Origin: Bacteroidota bacterium
GTDB lineage: Bacteria; Bacteroidota; Bacteroidia; Bacteroidales; FEN-979
Assembly (NCBI GenBank): GCA_026391735.1
Contig: JAPLDL010000015.1
Coordinates: 222,253-286,252 of the forward strand
Direction: 5' to 3'
DNA: 64,000 bases
Shown: positions 39,862-47,959 of the stretch, piece by piece
Layout of the letters: every line of letters begins with the position of its first letter
Position numbering within the stretch: position 1 is the stretch's first letter
The notes under the pieces: generated by a model
Told to the model about the DNA's origin: nothing
The model's input: the letters and a program-made list of their open reading frames with translations, nothing else
Databases searched by the model: none
Program-made: the position numbers and the translations under genes

Positions 39862-40479
39862 TCAAGGTTTAACAGCTGTAAGTAAAAATATAGGGTATTC
39901 TTTTGTTTTATCTGCGGATAATACTTTACGCATCATAAAGCAAGGGGTGATTGTAGTCTTGGAAAAACCTTGCAGATGAAGAGCCTCCGCGAGTTTTTCA
40001 GGATCAAATCCGAAGTGAACACTTGTATCCCCATCATGAAACGAGCCATCTTCAAGATAAAGATCAGCAATAGCCAGTATCCCTCCCGGCTTTAGCAGAT
40101 TGTAAAATTTATTGAATATGGCAGTCGTATCTTTGATATGATGCAGAACCATCTGGCTGTAAATAATATCAAAAGGATCTCCTGAGTATTCTTCATTCTC
40201 AAGATCAAGAAAAAAAGTCCTGAACTTCGAACGCTCACTGTCCTCAATCTTTTCCTCTGCTTTTTTAAGCATTTCCCTTGAGCTGTCCAGCAAGGTGATT
40301 TCCGAAAACCGGTCTTTGAGTAAAAAACTGAGTACTCCCGTACCTGCTCCGAACTCAAGGGCCCTCATTTTGTCTGATAAGGGGAGAATCCTTATCATTT
40401 GTTCGGCAATAGCCTTTGATCTTTCTATATGAACCGGGTTCATGTCCCAGTCTTTTGCTTTTAAATCAAATTCATTCAT
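39862..40479 (-). CDS. SAM-dependent class I methyltransferase
   Basis: A 205-residue small-molecule methyltransferase: ALEFGAGTGVLSFLL (motif I, about 39-53), LLDSSREMLKKAEEK, FDIIYSQMVLHHIKD and LKPGGILAIADLYLEDGS. The C-terminal FHDGDTSVHFGFDPEKL recurs in a gene fragment at 46764-46843. Substrate unknown. Convergent with the NifX-like gene. Confidence 0.82.
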   Translation of the reverse strand: MNEFDLKAKDWDMNPVHIERSKAIAEQMIRILPLSDKMRALEFGAGTGVLSFLLKDRFSEITLLDSSREMLKKAEEKIEDSERSKFRTFFLDLENEEYSGDPFDIIYSQMVLHHIKDTTAIFNKFYNLLKPGGILAIADLYLEDGSFHDGDTSVHFGFDPEKLAEALHLQGFSKTTITPCFMMRKVLSADKTKEYPIFLLTAVKP

Positions 40480-40551
40480 CTTGTTAGGTTAGGAGAATAT
40501 TTTCTATAAATTTACATCAATTCTCGTAAGAACTTATTTCAAAACGTAAAT

Positions 40552-42006
40552 ATGAAAGTAGTAGTACTTGGCGCAGGAATTTCAGGCCATACGGCTGCCG
40601 CATTTCTCAAGAAAAAACTCGGCCGGCAACATGAGGTGATCGTGGTTTCACCCAGCCAGTATTATCAATGGATACCTTCAAATATATGGGTTGGGGTGGG
40701 TAGAATGACGGTCGATCAGGTCAGGTTTAAACTTCCAGAGGTTTACAATCGCTGGGGTATCATATTCAAACAGGCAAAAGCTATCTCATTACATCCCGAA
40801 GGTGACGATCAAATCAAATCGGGATTCGTTTCCATTGAATACACATCCGAAGGAAATACGGGACAAAAAGAGAAAGTCCCCTATGATTTTCTTGTGAACT
40901 CAACGGGACCGAAGCTTAACTTCGAGGCTACACCAGGTTTAGGGCCCGGTAAGAATTCGCTTTCGGTTTGTTCCTGTGATCATGCTGAACATACCTGGAG
41001 TGAATTGCAAAAAGCAATCGACCTGATGAAACAGGGGAAGAAACAGCGTTTCCTTATAGGAACAGGTCATCCAAAAGCTACCTGCCAGGGCGCTGCTTTT
41101 GAATATGCCCTGAACCTTGCATTTGAGTTTAAACGGAGGAAACTTAGCCACCTTGCCGATATAACCTGGATATCCAACGAATACGAAGTCGGGGATTTCG
41201 GGATGGGGGGAGCTTTTATTAAAAGGGGAGGATATATCACTTCTACTAAGGTTTTTACCGAATCAGTACTGGCCGAAAATAATATCAACTGGATCAAACG
41301 GGCCGGCATTACAAAGGTGGATTCTGGTGTAGCGCATTATGAAACCCTGGATGGAAAGATCAGTTCGATTGAATTTGATTTTGCCATGCTGATCCCTGCG
41401 TTTGCAGGTCAGGGTATAAAAGCCTACGCAAAAACCGGTGAAGACATTACTCCCAGGCTTTTTGCGGCCAGTGGATTCATGCTGGTTGATGCTGATTATT
41501 CATCAAAACCGTTTGAAGAATGGAGTATCAGGGATTGGCCTGAGCGTTATCAAAGTCCTGCATATTCTAATATTTATGCTACAGGCATCGCCTTTGCGCC
41601 TCCTCATTCTATTTCAAAACCCATGAAAAGCCCCAATGGAACGGAGATATTCCCGTCTCCTCCACGAACCGGGATGCCTTCCGGGGTAATTGGAAAGATT
41701 GTTGCCGAAAATATCTCTGAAATCATTAAAAAGGGTGGAACCAATCACCCCCATCTTGCAAATATGGGACGTATGGGGGCAGCCTGTATTGTTTCTGCCG
41801 GTTTCAGTATGACTAAAGGTCTTGGCGCTACGATGACGGTTTCACCAGTCGTTCCTGATTGGGAAAAATATCCCGACTGGGGGCGCGATATCAATGCAAC
41901 AGTAGGGGAGATAGGGCTGGCCGGGCACTGGATAAAGTTATTCCTCCATTACATGTTCCTGCATAAGGCTAAGGGCTATCCGTTCTGGTGGCTGTTACCC
42001 GAGTGA
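40552..42006 (+). CDS. Sulfide:quinone oxidoreductase-like flavoprotein
   Basis: A 484-residue flavoprotein. FAD motif VLGAGISGHTAAAFL (5-19). SVCSCDHAEHTW gives Cys140 and Cys142, and HPKATCQGAAFEYALN gives Cys178, candidates for the sulfide-transferring cysteines. The last 30 residues (GHWIKLFLHYMFLHKAKGYP) form an amphipathic membrane anchor as in SQR. Expected role: oxidise sulfide to sulfane sulfur and reduce quinone at the inner membrane. It is longer than the SQR-like protein at 28799. A small gene follows. Confidence 0.8.
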   Translation: MKVVVLGAGISGHTAAAFLKKKLGRQHEVIVVSPSQYYQWIPSNIWVGVGRMTVDQVRFKLPEVYNRWGIIFKQAKAISLHPEGDDQIKSGFVSIEYTSEGNTGQKEKVPYDFLVNSTGPKLNFEATPGLGPGKNSLSVCSCDHAEHTWSELQKAIDLMKQGKKQRFLIGTGHPKATCQGAAFEYALNLAFEFKRRKLSHLADITWISNEYEVGDFGMGGAFIKRGGYITSTKVFTESVLAENNINWIKRAGITKVDSGVAHYETLDGKISSIEFDFAMLIPAFAGQGIKAYAKTGEDITPRLFAASGFMLVDADYSSKPFEEWSIRDWPERYQSPAYSNIYATGIAFAPPHSISKPMKSPNGTEIFPSPPRTGMPSGVIGKIVAENISEIIKKGGTNHPHLANMGRMGAACIVSAGFSMTKGLGATMTVSPVVPDWEKYPDWGRDINATVGEIGLAGHWIKLFLHYMFLHKAKGYPFWWLLPE

Positions 42007-42037
42007 TCCCGGTTTACCATTTTAAATTTTGATAAAA

Positions 42038-42199
42038 ATGAGCGAAAACAAGTTATCAAAGGCATATAAGGATGAGTTTTATCCACCTATTCCTACCAGG
42101 GGAACAAAATTCTGGAGATCGAATTTTCCATACCAGGTATACAAATTTTTCAGGCTTAATCTCCAGATCATGAGAATGGTCGTCAAAGGACATTCTTGA
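42038..42199 (+). CDS. 53-residue protein downstream of SQR
   Basis: A short frame 31 bases after the SQR-like stop: ATG at 42038, TGA at 42197-42199. The product is basic, with aromatic residues (YKDEFYPPIPTRGTKFWRSN, then VYKFFRLNLQIMRMVVKG). An amphipathic C-terminal half suggests membrane-surface binding. It is preceded by GATAAAA before the ATG. Probably co-transcribed with the SQR gene; function unknown. Confidence 0.55.
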   Translation: MSENKLSKAYKDEFYPPIPTRGTKFWRSNFPYQVYKFFRLNLQIMRMVVKGHS

Positions 42200-42205
42200 T
42201 TTCTA

Positions 42206-42571
42206 TTAATTCTGTTCTTTCAGCAAAATATCATTGATTGCTTCCTTCATCGATTCCTTGGGTAATGCACCTACGGCCATTTGAGGCTGCCCGTTTTTCG
42301 GACAGAAAAGCATGGAAGGAATGCTTCTGATTCCAAAAGCTGAGGCGAGTTCCTGTTCAGCCTCAGTATCTATCTTGTAGATATTGATCTTGCCGGAATA
42401 TTCTTTTGAAAGTTCTTCCAGTATTGGAGCCACCATCTTACATGGACCGCACCAATCGGCGTAAAAATCGATAAGACAAGGCAGATCTCCTTCAAATTTC
42501 CAATCCTGATTTACTTCGTAATTAAATACCTTATCAAGAAATACCTGTTTTGTTAAATGTTCAAGTGCCAT
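42206..42571 (-). CDS. trxA: Thioredoxin
   Basis: A 121-residue thioredoxin with the classic active site WCGPCK (Cys41, Cys44), DFYADW strand and RSIPSMLFCPKNGQ cis-Pro region. No signal peptide. It follows the lipoprotein paralogue by 44 bases; the two share an unusual N-terminal extension (VFNYEVNQDWKFEGDLP here). Cytoplasmic partner of the exported form, perhaps. Confidence 0.92.
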   Translation of the reverse strand: MALEHLTKQVFLDKVFNYEVNQDWKFEGDLPCLIDFYADWCGPCKMVAPILEELSKEYSGKINIYKIDTEAEQELASAFGIRSIPSMLFCPKNGQPQMAVGALPKESMKEAINDILLKEQN

Positions 42572-42615
42572 AATATGATTATTTGGATAAAATTCGTTTT
42601 TTAATTATTGCTCGT

Positions 42616-43098
42616 TTATTTATTTGCCGTTGTTTGGAACAGCAGTGTTTTTATTTGTTGAATATAGTCTTCTTTACTGGCAAGACCTACCGCCATCTGA
42701 GGCTTCCCGTTCTTTGGAACATATAGAATAGCCGGGATCGAACTAATGTTAAATGTTTGCGAAAGTTCCCTTTCCTGGTCTGTGTTGATTCTGTAGAATA
42801 CAACTTTTCCCTTATATTCTTTTGCAAGTTCATCCATGATTGGAGAAACCATTTTGCAAGGCCTGCACCAGTCAGCGTAAAAATCAATGACACAGGGCTG
42901 ATTCCCTTCATATACCCAGTTATTCGGATTTTTCTGGTAGTTGTAAACCAGTTTTTTGAAGGCTTCAGTGCTCATCTGATTAACAACACCTTCTTTGATG
43001 TCTGAAGTTGAGCTTCCTGTGTTATTACCGCCAATAGTGTTACATGAGCTAAATACCATTATAAAAAGAGTAGCTGAGATAATTGATAATTTTTTCAT
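42616..43098 (-). CDS. Thioredoxin-like lipoprotein
   Basis: 160 residues. Signal and lipobox end at Cys19 (FIMVFSSCN), so it is membrane-anchored in the envelope. The thioredoxin domain has WCRPCK (Cys78, Cys81) and ISSIPAILYVPKNGK. Close similarity to the next gene shows tandem duplication with relocation of one copy. The -7 box TATCTTTG is at 43131-43124, and the shared operator lies 16 bases upstream of it, so it belongs to the redox regulon. Confidence 0.88.
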   Translation of the reverse strand: MKKLSIISATLFIMVFSSCNTIGGNNTGSSTSDIKEGVVNQMSTEAFKKLVYNYQKNPNNWVYEGNQPCVIDFYADWCRPCKMVSPIMDELAKEYKGKVVFYRINTDQERELSQTFNISSIPAILYVPKNGKPQMAVGLASKEDYIQQIKTLLFQTTANK

Positions 43099-43123
43099 AG
43101 CGAGTTTGATTTAAATTTCGCTG

Positions 43124-43181
43124 CAAAGATAAAAATAATTTTACAATAAAGCGCTTAACTATCACTATTTTCTTAATTTTG
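43124..43181. promoter_or_regulatory. Divergent promoters with shared redox operator (site C)
   Basis: TATCTTTG (minus, 43131-43124) for the thioredoxin lipoprotein; AAAGCGCTTAACTATCACT (43148-43166) plus ATTT lies 16 bases upstream of it. TAATTTTG (plus, 43174-43181) may serve the zinc-ribbon gene. Orientation and spacing match site D. Confidence 0.65.
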
Positions 43182-43201
43182 CATTGAAAATCAATCCTAA
43201 T

Positions 43202-43603
43202 ATGAAAATACCCTTTGCTAAACTTGAAATAAAATCATTGGTTACCGAGGAGGCATGTTTGGCCTTAATTGCAGATCAGAAGTGGGCTGGCGGATATACC
43301 TGCCGGAATTGCGGAAATACAAATTATTGCAAAGGTAAAACACCATATGCCCGTCGTTGCACACGCTGCAAGCACGAGGAATCTGCTACAGCCCATACGA
43401 TTTTTCATCGCTGCAGGATACATCTGCCCGAAGCTTTCCGAATTATGCATATGGTATGCAATGAACCAGCTATATCTTCATATGAATTAGCCCGTAAAAT
43501 GACGATTCGCCAAATGACCTGCTGGAAATTAAAGAACAAGTTGATGGAATGTGTTTCCGAAAAGGGAGAGATTGATATTCTATATTCAAGTAATACGGAA
43601 TGA
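43202..43603 (+). CDS. Zinc-ribbon protein related to IS1595-type transposases, no catalytic domain
   Basis: 133 residues from the ATG at 43202 (a TTG at 43184 lies at the promoter). The zinc ribbon is YTCRNCGNTNYCKGKTPYA and RRCTRCKHEESATAHTIFHR, followed by the helical IS1595-like PLPEAFRIMHM-type region (here HLPEAFRIMHMVCNEPAISS) and an HTH-like ELARKMTIRQMTCWKLKNKL. The DDE domain is missing. It may be a domesticated DNA-binding protein rather than a fragment, since the frame ends cleanly. Confidence 0.65.
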   Translation: MKIPFAKLEIKSLVTEEACLALIADQKWAGGYTCRNCGNTNYCKGKTPYARRCTRCKHEESATAHTIFHRCRIHLPEAFRIMHMVCNEPAISSYELARKMTIRQMTCWKLKNKLMECVSEKGEIDILYSSNTE

Positions 43604-43622
43604 CCATAGAACTATAGCATCT

Positions 43623-44150
43623 TCAACGGCCATTAGTGCTCTGTCCCCACCTGTGCCTCATCCCTTTTCCCTGACCCATTCCCTTACCCTGACCCTGGAA
43701 CCCGTATAATTCAAAGTACAGTGAGGATAGTCTCTTGCATTGAGCAGGATTACATATCTGTTTCAATGACAGGTATTGTTTAACCGAGGCTTTTTGCATC
43801 TTCCGTTGCATGTAGCAAATAGAATCTGCATACTGGTTTATTTTAGTAGTATCTGGTTTATCACTTGCGAGCTCATCGAGTATACTGGCCCTGTATCCAC
43901 GTATATTTTCGGCGACAGGTTCGGTTACTTTCCTGTAATCAGCAAGTATAAGGTCTAAATGTTCTGATTGGGAGGGCGTTAACGTTAGTTCTTTTTGTAA
44001 CACCAATCCTGGTTTCTCTGGCATTTGCTGACTCACTGCATCGGATTTTCGGGAATACATCACAAGGAATGTGATTAATACCGTGAGGTTGATGACCACA
44101 AGAAAGATCAGCAACCAGAATACCAATTTATTTTTCGAAAAAAAGTTCAT
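43623..44150 (-). CDS. CpxP/Spy-like membrane-anchored periplasmic protein
   Basis: 175 residues from the ATG at 44150, chosen because the span LVFWLLIFLVVINLTVLITF then sits at the N-terminus. The rest is helical with LTLTPSQSEHLDLILADYRK and MQRKMQKASVKQYLSLKQI, the LTxxQ-like pattern of Spy/CpxP/heavy-metal-resistance proteins. The C-terminus is Gly/Met/His-rich (GMGQGKGMRHRW), a possible copper or nickel site. It follows an ECF sigma and anti-sigma pair. Confidence 0.72.
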   Translation of the reverse strand: MNFFSKNKLVFWLLIFLVVINLTVLITFLVMYSRKSDAVSQQMPEKPGLVLQKELTLTPSQSEHLDLILADYRKVTEPVAENIRGYRASILDELASDKPDTTKINQYADSICYMQRKMQKASVKQYLSLKQICNPAQCKRLSSLYFELYGFQGQGKGMGQGKGMRHRWGQSTNGR

Positions 44151-44160
44151 GGCGTTATGG

Positions 44161-44631
44161 TTATTTATTTGCAAAAAACGTTTCATCCTCATCAACGAAA
44201 TCCGGAATATTAAGATCAGATTGTATGGCCTGGATATCCTGTTGATGATTAATAATTGCAGATATCCCCGGTTCCCTCTGTTTGACAATTGAAAAACCTA
44301 TAATCATAGCGATGACCAGAATTGCAGCAACGGCCAGAGGTTGAAGAATTCTTATAAAGACGGGCTCCCTCTTTTCCTTAGTACTCTCCATTTCAGACTC
44401 CAGCCTTTGAATTATACGAGTACCTGCAAATGGATTCAGCTCAGCATTTTTTCTTAAATCAATGACTGATGTAACGGATTGGAATTCTGAAACAATCCTG
44501 GAGCACTCCGCGCAGGAATTAAGATGGGCTTCAAATTCCTTAATGTCCTTATCTGAAAGCTTATGTTCCTGGTAAGAAAAAAGATTGCTTCGAATGAAAG
44601 AGCAGTCCATATTATGTATTGGTTTTTGCAT
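44161..44631 (-). CDS. Anti-sigma factor (zf-HC2 type)
   Basis: 156 residues. The zinc anti-sigma motif is FEAHLNSCAECSR (His36, Cys40, Cys43), followed by a single span at about residues 97-116 (PLAVAAILVIAMIIGFSIV) and a short periplasmic part. It overlaps the sigma gene by 20 bases, so it should hold that sigma at the membrane. The sensor of the signal may be the next gene's CpxP-like protein. Confidence 0.82.
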   Translation of the reverse strand: MQKPIHNMDCSFIRSNLFSYQEHKLSDKDIKEFEAHLNSCAECSRIVSEFQSVTSVIDLRKNAELNPFAGTRIIQRLESEMESTKEKREPVFIRILQPLAVAAILVIAMIIGFSIVKQREPGISAIINHQQDIQAIQSDLNIPDFVDEDETFFANK

Positions 44632-45199
44632 ATTCCGAAAAATAATTGACTAATTTCTTTTGAAGGTTCAGTTTGGCCCGGTGAAGAAGTGATTCAACCG
44701 ATGAAACCGAAAGATTCATAATCTCAGCTATGTCTTTATAAGCTATTTCCTCATATTTATTCAAAACAAATGCTATTCTCTGGTTCTCTGGTAGCGAATT
44801 AACGGCCTTGTCCAGGATTTGTCTTTTTTCGTTATCCTCATTTCGGGTATCCAAAGTTGGCGGATCTTTAACAACTGTATTTGTCCTGTCATGAGAAACC
44901 TGGATAAACGATTTCACCTGGTTAAAAATGTTTCTTCGTTTTTGTCTTCTCAAATGGTCAAGAGATTTATTCACTGTGATGCGGTAAATCCAGGTGGCCA
45001 GCGAAGCGTTCTTTTTATACCGGCTTATTGACCTCAATACTTCAAGAAAAACCTCCTGTGATAGATCCTCAGCATCCTCCATAACAGCTACAAAATAGTA
45101 TGCAGTTTTAATGACATCTTTCTGATAATGGTCAACAAGGTATTGAATTGCTCTCTTGTCTTGATTGATAAGCCCTTCAACCAATTCCGGTTCAGTCAT
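44612..45199 (-). CDS. ECF RNA polymerase sigma factor
   Basis: 195 residues. Region 2 contains DAEDLSQEVFLEVLRSISRY and ATWIYRITVNKSLDHLRRQK; region 4 contains EIAYKDIAEIMNLSVSSVES and LLHRAKLNLQKK. It is co-encoded with its anti-sigma and a CpxP-like protein, suggesting an envelope-stress or metal-stress response. Its own promoter was not identified in 45200-45313. Confidence 0.9.
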   Translation of the reverse strand: MTEPELVEGLINQDKRAIQYLVDHYQKDVIKTAYYFVAVMEDAEDLSQEVFLEVLRSISRYKKNASLATWIYRITVNKSLDHLRRQKRRNIFNQVKSFIQVSHDRTNTVVKDPPTLDTRNEDNEKRQILDKAVNSLPENQRIAFVLNKYEEIAYKDIAEIMNLSVSSVESLLHRAKLNLQKKLVNYFSEYAKTNT

Positions 45200-45313
45200 T
45201 CTTTAATGCCTTTGAGGATAAGAAAGGAAGCTGAAATATTTCTTAAATTTAGAAATAATCCGGCTTCCCTGGTCATGAGTTTTCCTGGATTTATTCAGGA
45301 ATGAGAGTAAACT

Positions 45314-45727
45314 TTAGTTCACCTGTCCGTGCCGGTGTTGATATCCGTTCCCTCTTCCGCAACAATTTCCACGACCTTGTCCTTGACCGTGCTGATACCC
45401 AAATCCTCCTCCGCAGCAATTTCCAGGACCTCTCTGATAGCCCATTCCGCAGCCATTCCCTTTACCTCTTCCAATTCCTCCGCTCCCGCGATTATCGCAA
45501 ATACCATCTCCGTTTTTATCAACGAAATTTGCTCCCCTGCCTGAATTCACTCTTGCCTGGTAGTTATCACAAACCCCATTTTTATTGGCGTCCACAAATT
45601 TCCCCGGGGTGACTTTAGCCGTAGCTTGGGCATCATTTTGCTTTCCTGTTGTGTTCTGAGAGAACCCCTGGTAAGATGCGAAAAGCAGGACGGCCAGTAG
45701 TACATTGAGCCTTTTTACAGTTTTCAT
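45314..45727 (-). CDS. Secreted Gly/Cys-rich protein with EF-hand-like loops
   Basis: 137 residues with a signal peptide (LLAVLLFASYQGFSQ). Two calcium-binding-like loops, VDANKNGVCDN and VDKNGDGICDNR, are followed by a Gly/Cys/His-rich low-complexity tail (GNCCGGGFGYQHGQG). Likely exported and metal-binding. It lies upstream of, and separate from, the sigma operon. Function unknown. Confidence 0.7.
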   Translation of the reverse strand: MKTVKRLNVLLAVLLFASYQGFSQNTTGKQNDAQATAKVTPGKFVDANKNGVCDNYQARVNSGRGANFVDKNGDGICDNRGSGGIGRGKGNGCGMGYQRGPGNCCGGGFGYQHGQGQGRGNCCGRGNGYQHRHGQVN

Positions 45728-45835
45728 AATCTTGTTATTTATATGGTTTAAATTCAGTGTTTGTTAATTAGACGAACAGAACTCTGAAAACTTGCGCTCA
45801 AAATGATTTTTACATACAGACTGCCTCTTTCGTAA

Positions 45836-46006
45836 ATGTAAAAAATCTTATTTTAGCCTTGCAGATGACGACTCCCAATGGCACTTAGCTGGAACGAAAT
45901 CAAGGACCGCGCAATCCGTTTTTCCAAGAAGCTACCTTTATTACGATTTTCGGCCAATACAATACAACAGTACCCGTCCGCCTCACCTGATAGAATTATC
46001 AAATAA
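45836..46006 (+). pseudogene. Methyltransferase N-terminal relic, copy 2
   Basis: 45836-45928 repeats the leader and first 17 codons of the methyltransferase-like gene at 18808-18901. The ATG is at 45878; after TCCAAG the frame changes to unrelated sequence and stops at 46006 (42 codons in all). So only the promoter and N-terminus have been copied. It directly precedes an intact methyltransferase gene (9 bases), whose expression it may now drive. Confidence 0.7.
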
Positions 46007-46015
46007 ACCCCGCCT

Positions 46016-46612
46016 ATGGCTGCTGATATAAATATAATAATCAAGAATCTCCTTGAATTTTATGATTTTAACAATAAAACTATCATCACTGTCGGCGCGG
46101 GGGGAGGACAACTTATTGAATACGGCCGTGTTTCAAAAAAGGTGGTCGCGGTTGACTATGACCGTGATGCTCTCGACAAACTAAAAGTAAATCTGGTGAA
46201 ATCAGGCCTTGATGATAAATTTGAACTGGTTCATTCTGATTTTAACCTTTCAGTTGTTAAAGGTGATGTTGTGATGTTCGAATTCTGTCTTCATGAGATG
46301 GAAGACCCGCTCTCTGCTTTGAAACATGCCTTAACCATGGCGCCTGGTATACTCGTCTTAGATCATTGGCCCGATTCGCAATGGGCATTCTTTGGTGATG
46401 AGGATCAGAAAATCATTAAAAGCTGGGAAGCGCTTAACTCATTCCCAGTTAAGAAAATTCAGAAATTCGATACCTTCCAGTTTTTTCATGATTATGAAGA
46501 GCTCTATCAAAAAGTGAAACTACAGGGCGAGGTTTCAATAAACAGGATAAAGGGTTTTCAAGACAAAACGAATTTTAAAATTCCAATGTCCTATGGAATT
46601 GCTTTGATTTAA
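46016..46612 (+). CDS. SAM-dependent class I methyltransferase
   Basis: 198 residues: TIITVGAGGGQLIEYGRVSK (motif I), VVAVDYDRDALDKLK, GDVVMFEFCLHEMEDPLSAL and a C-terminal HDYEELYQKVKLQGE. Substrate unknown. A weak hairpin GCCC-TGTC-GGGC followed by TTTT (46709-46724) may end transcription. It lies just behind the copied methyltransferase leader. Confidence 0.75.
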   Translation: MAADINIIIKNLLEFYDFNNKTIITVGAGGGQLIEYGRVSKKVVAVDYDRDALDKLKVNLVKSGLDDKFELVHSDFNLSVVKGDVVMFEFCLHEMEDPLSALKHALTMAPGILVLDHWPDSQWAFFGDEDQKIIKSWEALNSFPVKKIQKFDTFQFFHDYEELYQKVKLQGEVSINRIKGFQDKTNFKIPMSYGIALI

Positions 46613-46763
46613 GCGTTCCCCGACTTACACGTTTAAATGACAGACTATAATTAAACCAGTACAAAAAAACATACCTTCTGATCTCTGAAAAGGGGATCAG
46701 ACTTCCCGGCCCTGTCGGGCTTTTACACCGATATTCCAGGAAGACCATGTTTAACAAACCCTT

Positions 46764-46843
46764 CTAGATTTGCTTTACAGTAAATTTCTCAGGATCAAAT
46801 CCCTGATGAAAATTCGTATCTCCATCATGAGCTGATACATTTT
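46764..46843 (-). pseudogene. 3' fragment of a methyltransferase gene
   Basis: About 26 codons reading SAHDGDTNFHQGFDPEKF and on to a stop. They closely match FHDGDTSVHFGFDPEKL of the methyltransferase at 39862-40479, also at DNA level (46785-46843 against 39990-40050). The rest of the gene is missing and the QmoC-like gene abuts it. A remnant of duplication or of an older rearrangement at the island's edge. Confidence 0.55.
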
Positions 46844-47959
46844 CTATGCCTGATTCCGATAATGGAAAAATAATGCCAATGGCCGGTAAAACGCATGTGC
46901 AAATTTTGAAAATGCAAACAGAAGTACAAGCTCCATTGAAATGATGGTGTGAACCAGGAAAACGAACTGGTTTATGATATTGTTTGCTCCAAAGGCAACT
47001 GAAACTTCCAGCCAGAACCCGGTGATCCCGGCAATCCAGAGGAACCAAAGGAAGGTCCAGTCAGCCGGGCTGGTTTCGCTATAGATCAGGGTTACTTTTT
47101 TCCATCGGTAATTAATAGCCTGGCTGGTGCCGAAGATCATAAGTATTCCAGCAAGAGTGCCGAGTATCCTGCTGGGATACCAGATGTCGGATGCAGGATC
47201 TTTAAGTATGAAATCAAGGCACGTTGCCACCAATAGACCTATGAAACCCCACATGATGGACCAATGCACAAACCAGGGCTGGGTATACCAGGGTTTGCCC
47301 CTCCAATGGGAATCTTCCTCGGCATCGCAGTCTTTGTAACGGTCCATGGTACCAGCTTCACTGAGCACCATCCATACTGCTTTGAAAAAGCCGACTGTTG
47401 ATTTTGCACCTTTTTTTCTGTTGCGGTTGAAACGTATGCTCATTGAAAGAACACCCCATACCATGGAAAGACCTGTGAAGCTGAATATTACAAGACCCAT
47501 ATTATGGATCACTTCATAGGGCAACCAGTTAAATATCCAGCGTGAAAGCTCATGTTCAGGCTTAAGTGTGAACAGGAAGAACCCAAGAAAAACCGCAACC
47601 AGCATTGTAACCGCTACAAAGGTAGGCGGGCTCTTGAACATCAGTTTTGTAAGACCCGTCGGTTCATATTCCGATATTGCATACCGCCTCACAGCTGCAA
47701 GGTACTGGCCCGGACCGGCTTGTCGAGGACAGGTTTCTGTACAGTCTCCGCAGGAATAGCAAAGCCAGGGTTCCACGCTGCTGAGTATCTCTTTTTGGAG
47801 TCCCAGTACTCCCAACCTTACCGTCAGGCGGGGGAAACTGACATTCTTCTCGCTATGGCTGCAAACTGCCGAACAATTGCCGCAGTTGAAGCAGGCATCG
47901 AAATCTTTTGCACCGTATTTTTTAAGTTCATCTGCAAAATGTGGATCTATCTTGGTCAT
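46844..47959 (-). CDS. qmoC: QmoC-like membrane heterodisulfide reductase subunit
   Basis: 371 residues. The N-terminal HdrC-like part has two 4Fe-4S motifs (CFNCGNCSAVC and CYSCGDCTETC). The C-terminal half is a NarI/HdrE-type cytochrome b-like domain with about six spans (for example VAVTMLVAVFLGFFLF and FVFLVHTIISMELVLLF). This fused layout is QmoC, which links quinone to the soluble Hdr-like subunits. It overlaps the QmoB-like gene by 4 bases. Confidence 0.85.
   Translation of the reverse strand: MTKIDPHFADELKKYGAKDFDACFNCGNCSAVCSHSEKNVSFPRLTVRLGVLGLQKEILSSVEPWLCYSCGDCTETCPRQAGPGQYLAAVRRYAISEYEPTGLTKLMFKSPPTFVAVTMLVAVFLGFFLFTLKPEHELSRWIFNWLPYEVIHNMGLVIFSFTGLSMVWGVLSMSIRFNRNRKKGAKSTVGFFKAVWMVLSEAGTMDRYKDCDAEEDSHWRGKPWYTQPWFVHWSIMWGFIGLLVATCLDFILKDPASDIWYPSRILGTLAGILMIFGTSQAINYRWKKVTLIYSETSPADWTFLWFLWIAGITGFWLEVSVAFGANNIINQFVFLVHTIISMELVLLFAFSKFAHAFYRPLALFFHYRNQA

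Noticed and set aside
45301..45612. 103-residue plus-strand frame rich in Arg, Ser and Phe
   Set aside because: It is the antisense shadow of the Gly/Cys-rich secreted protein gene.
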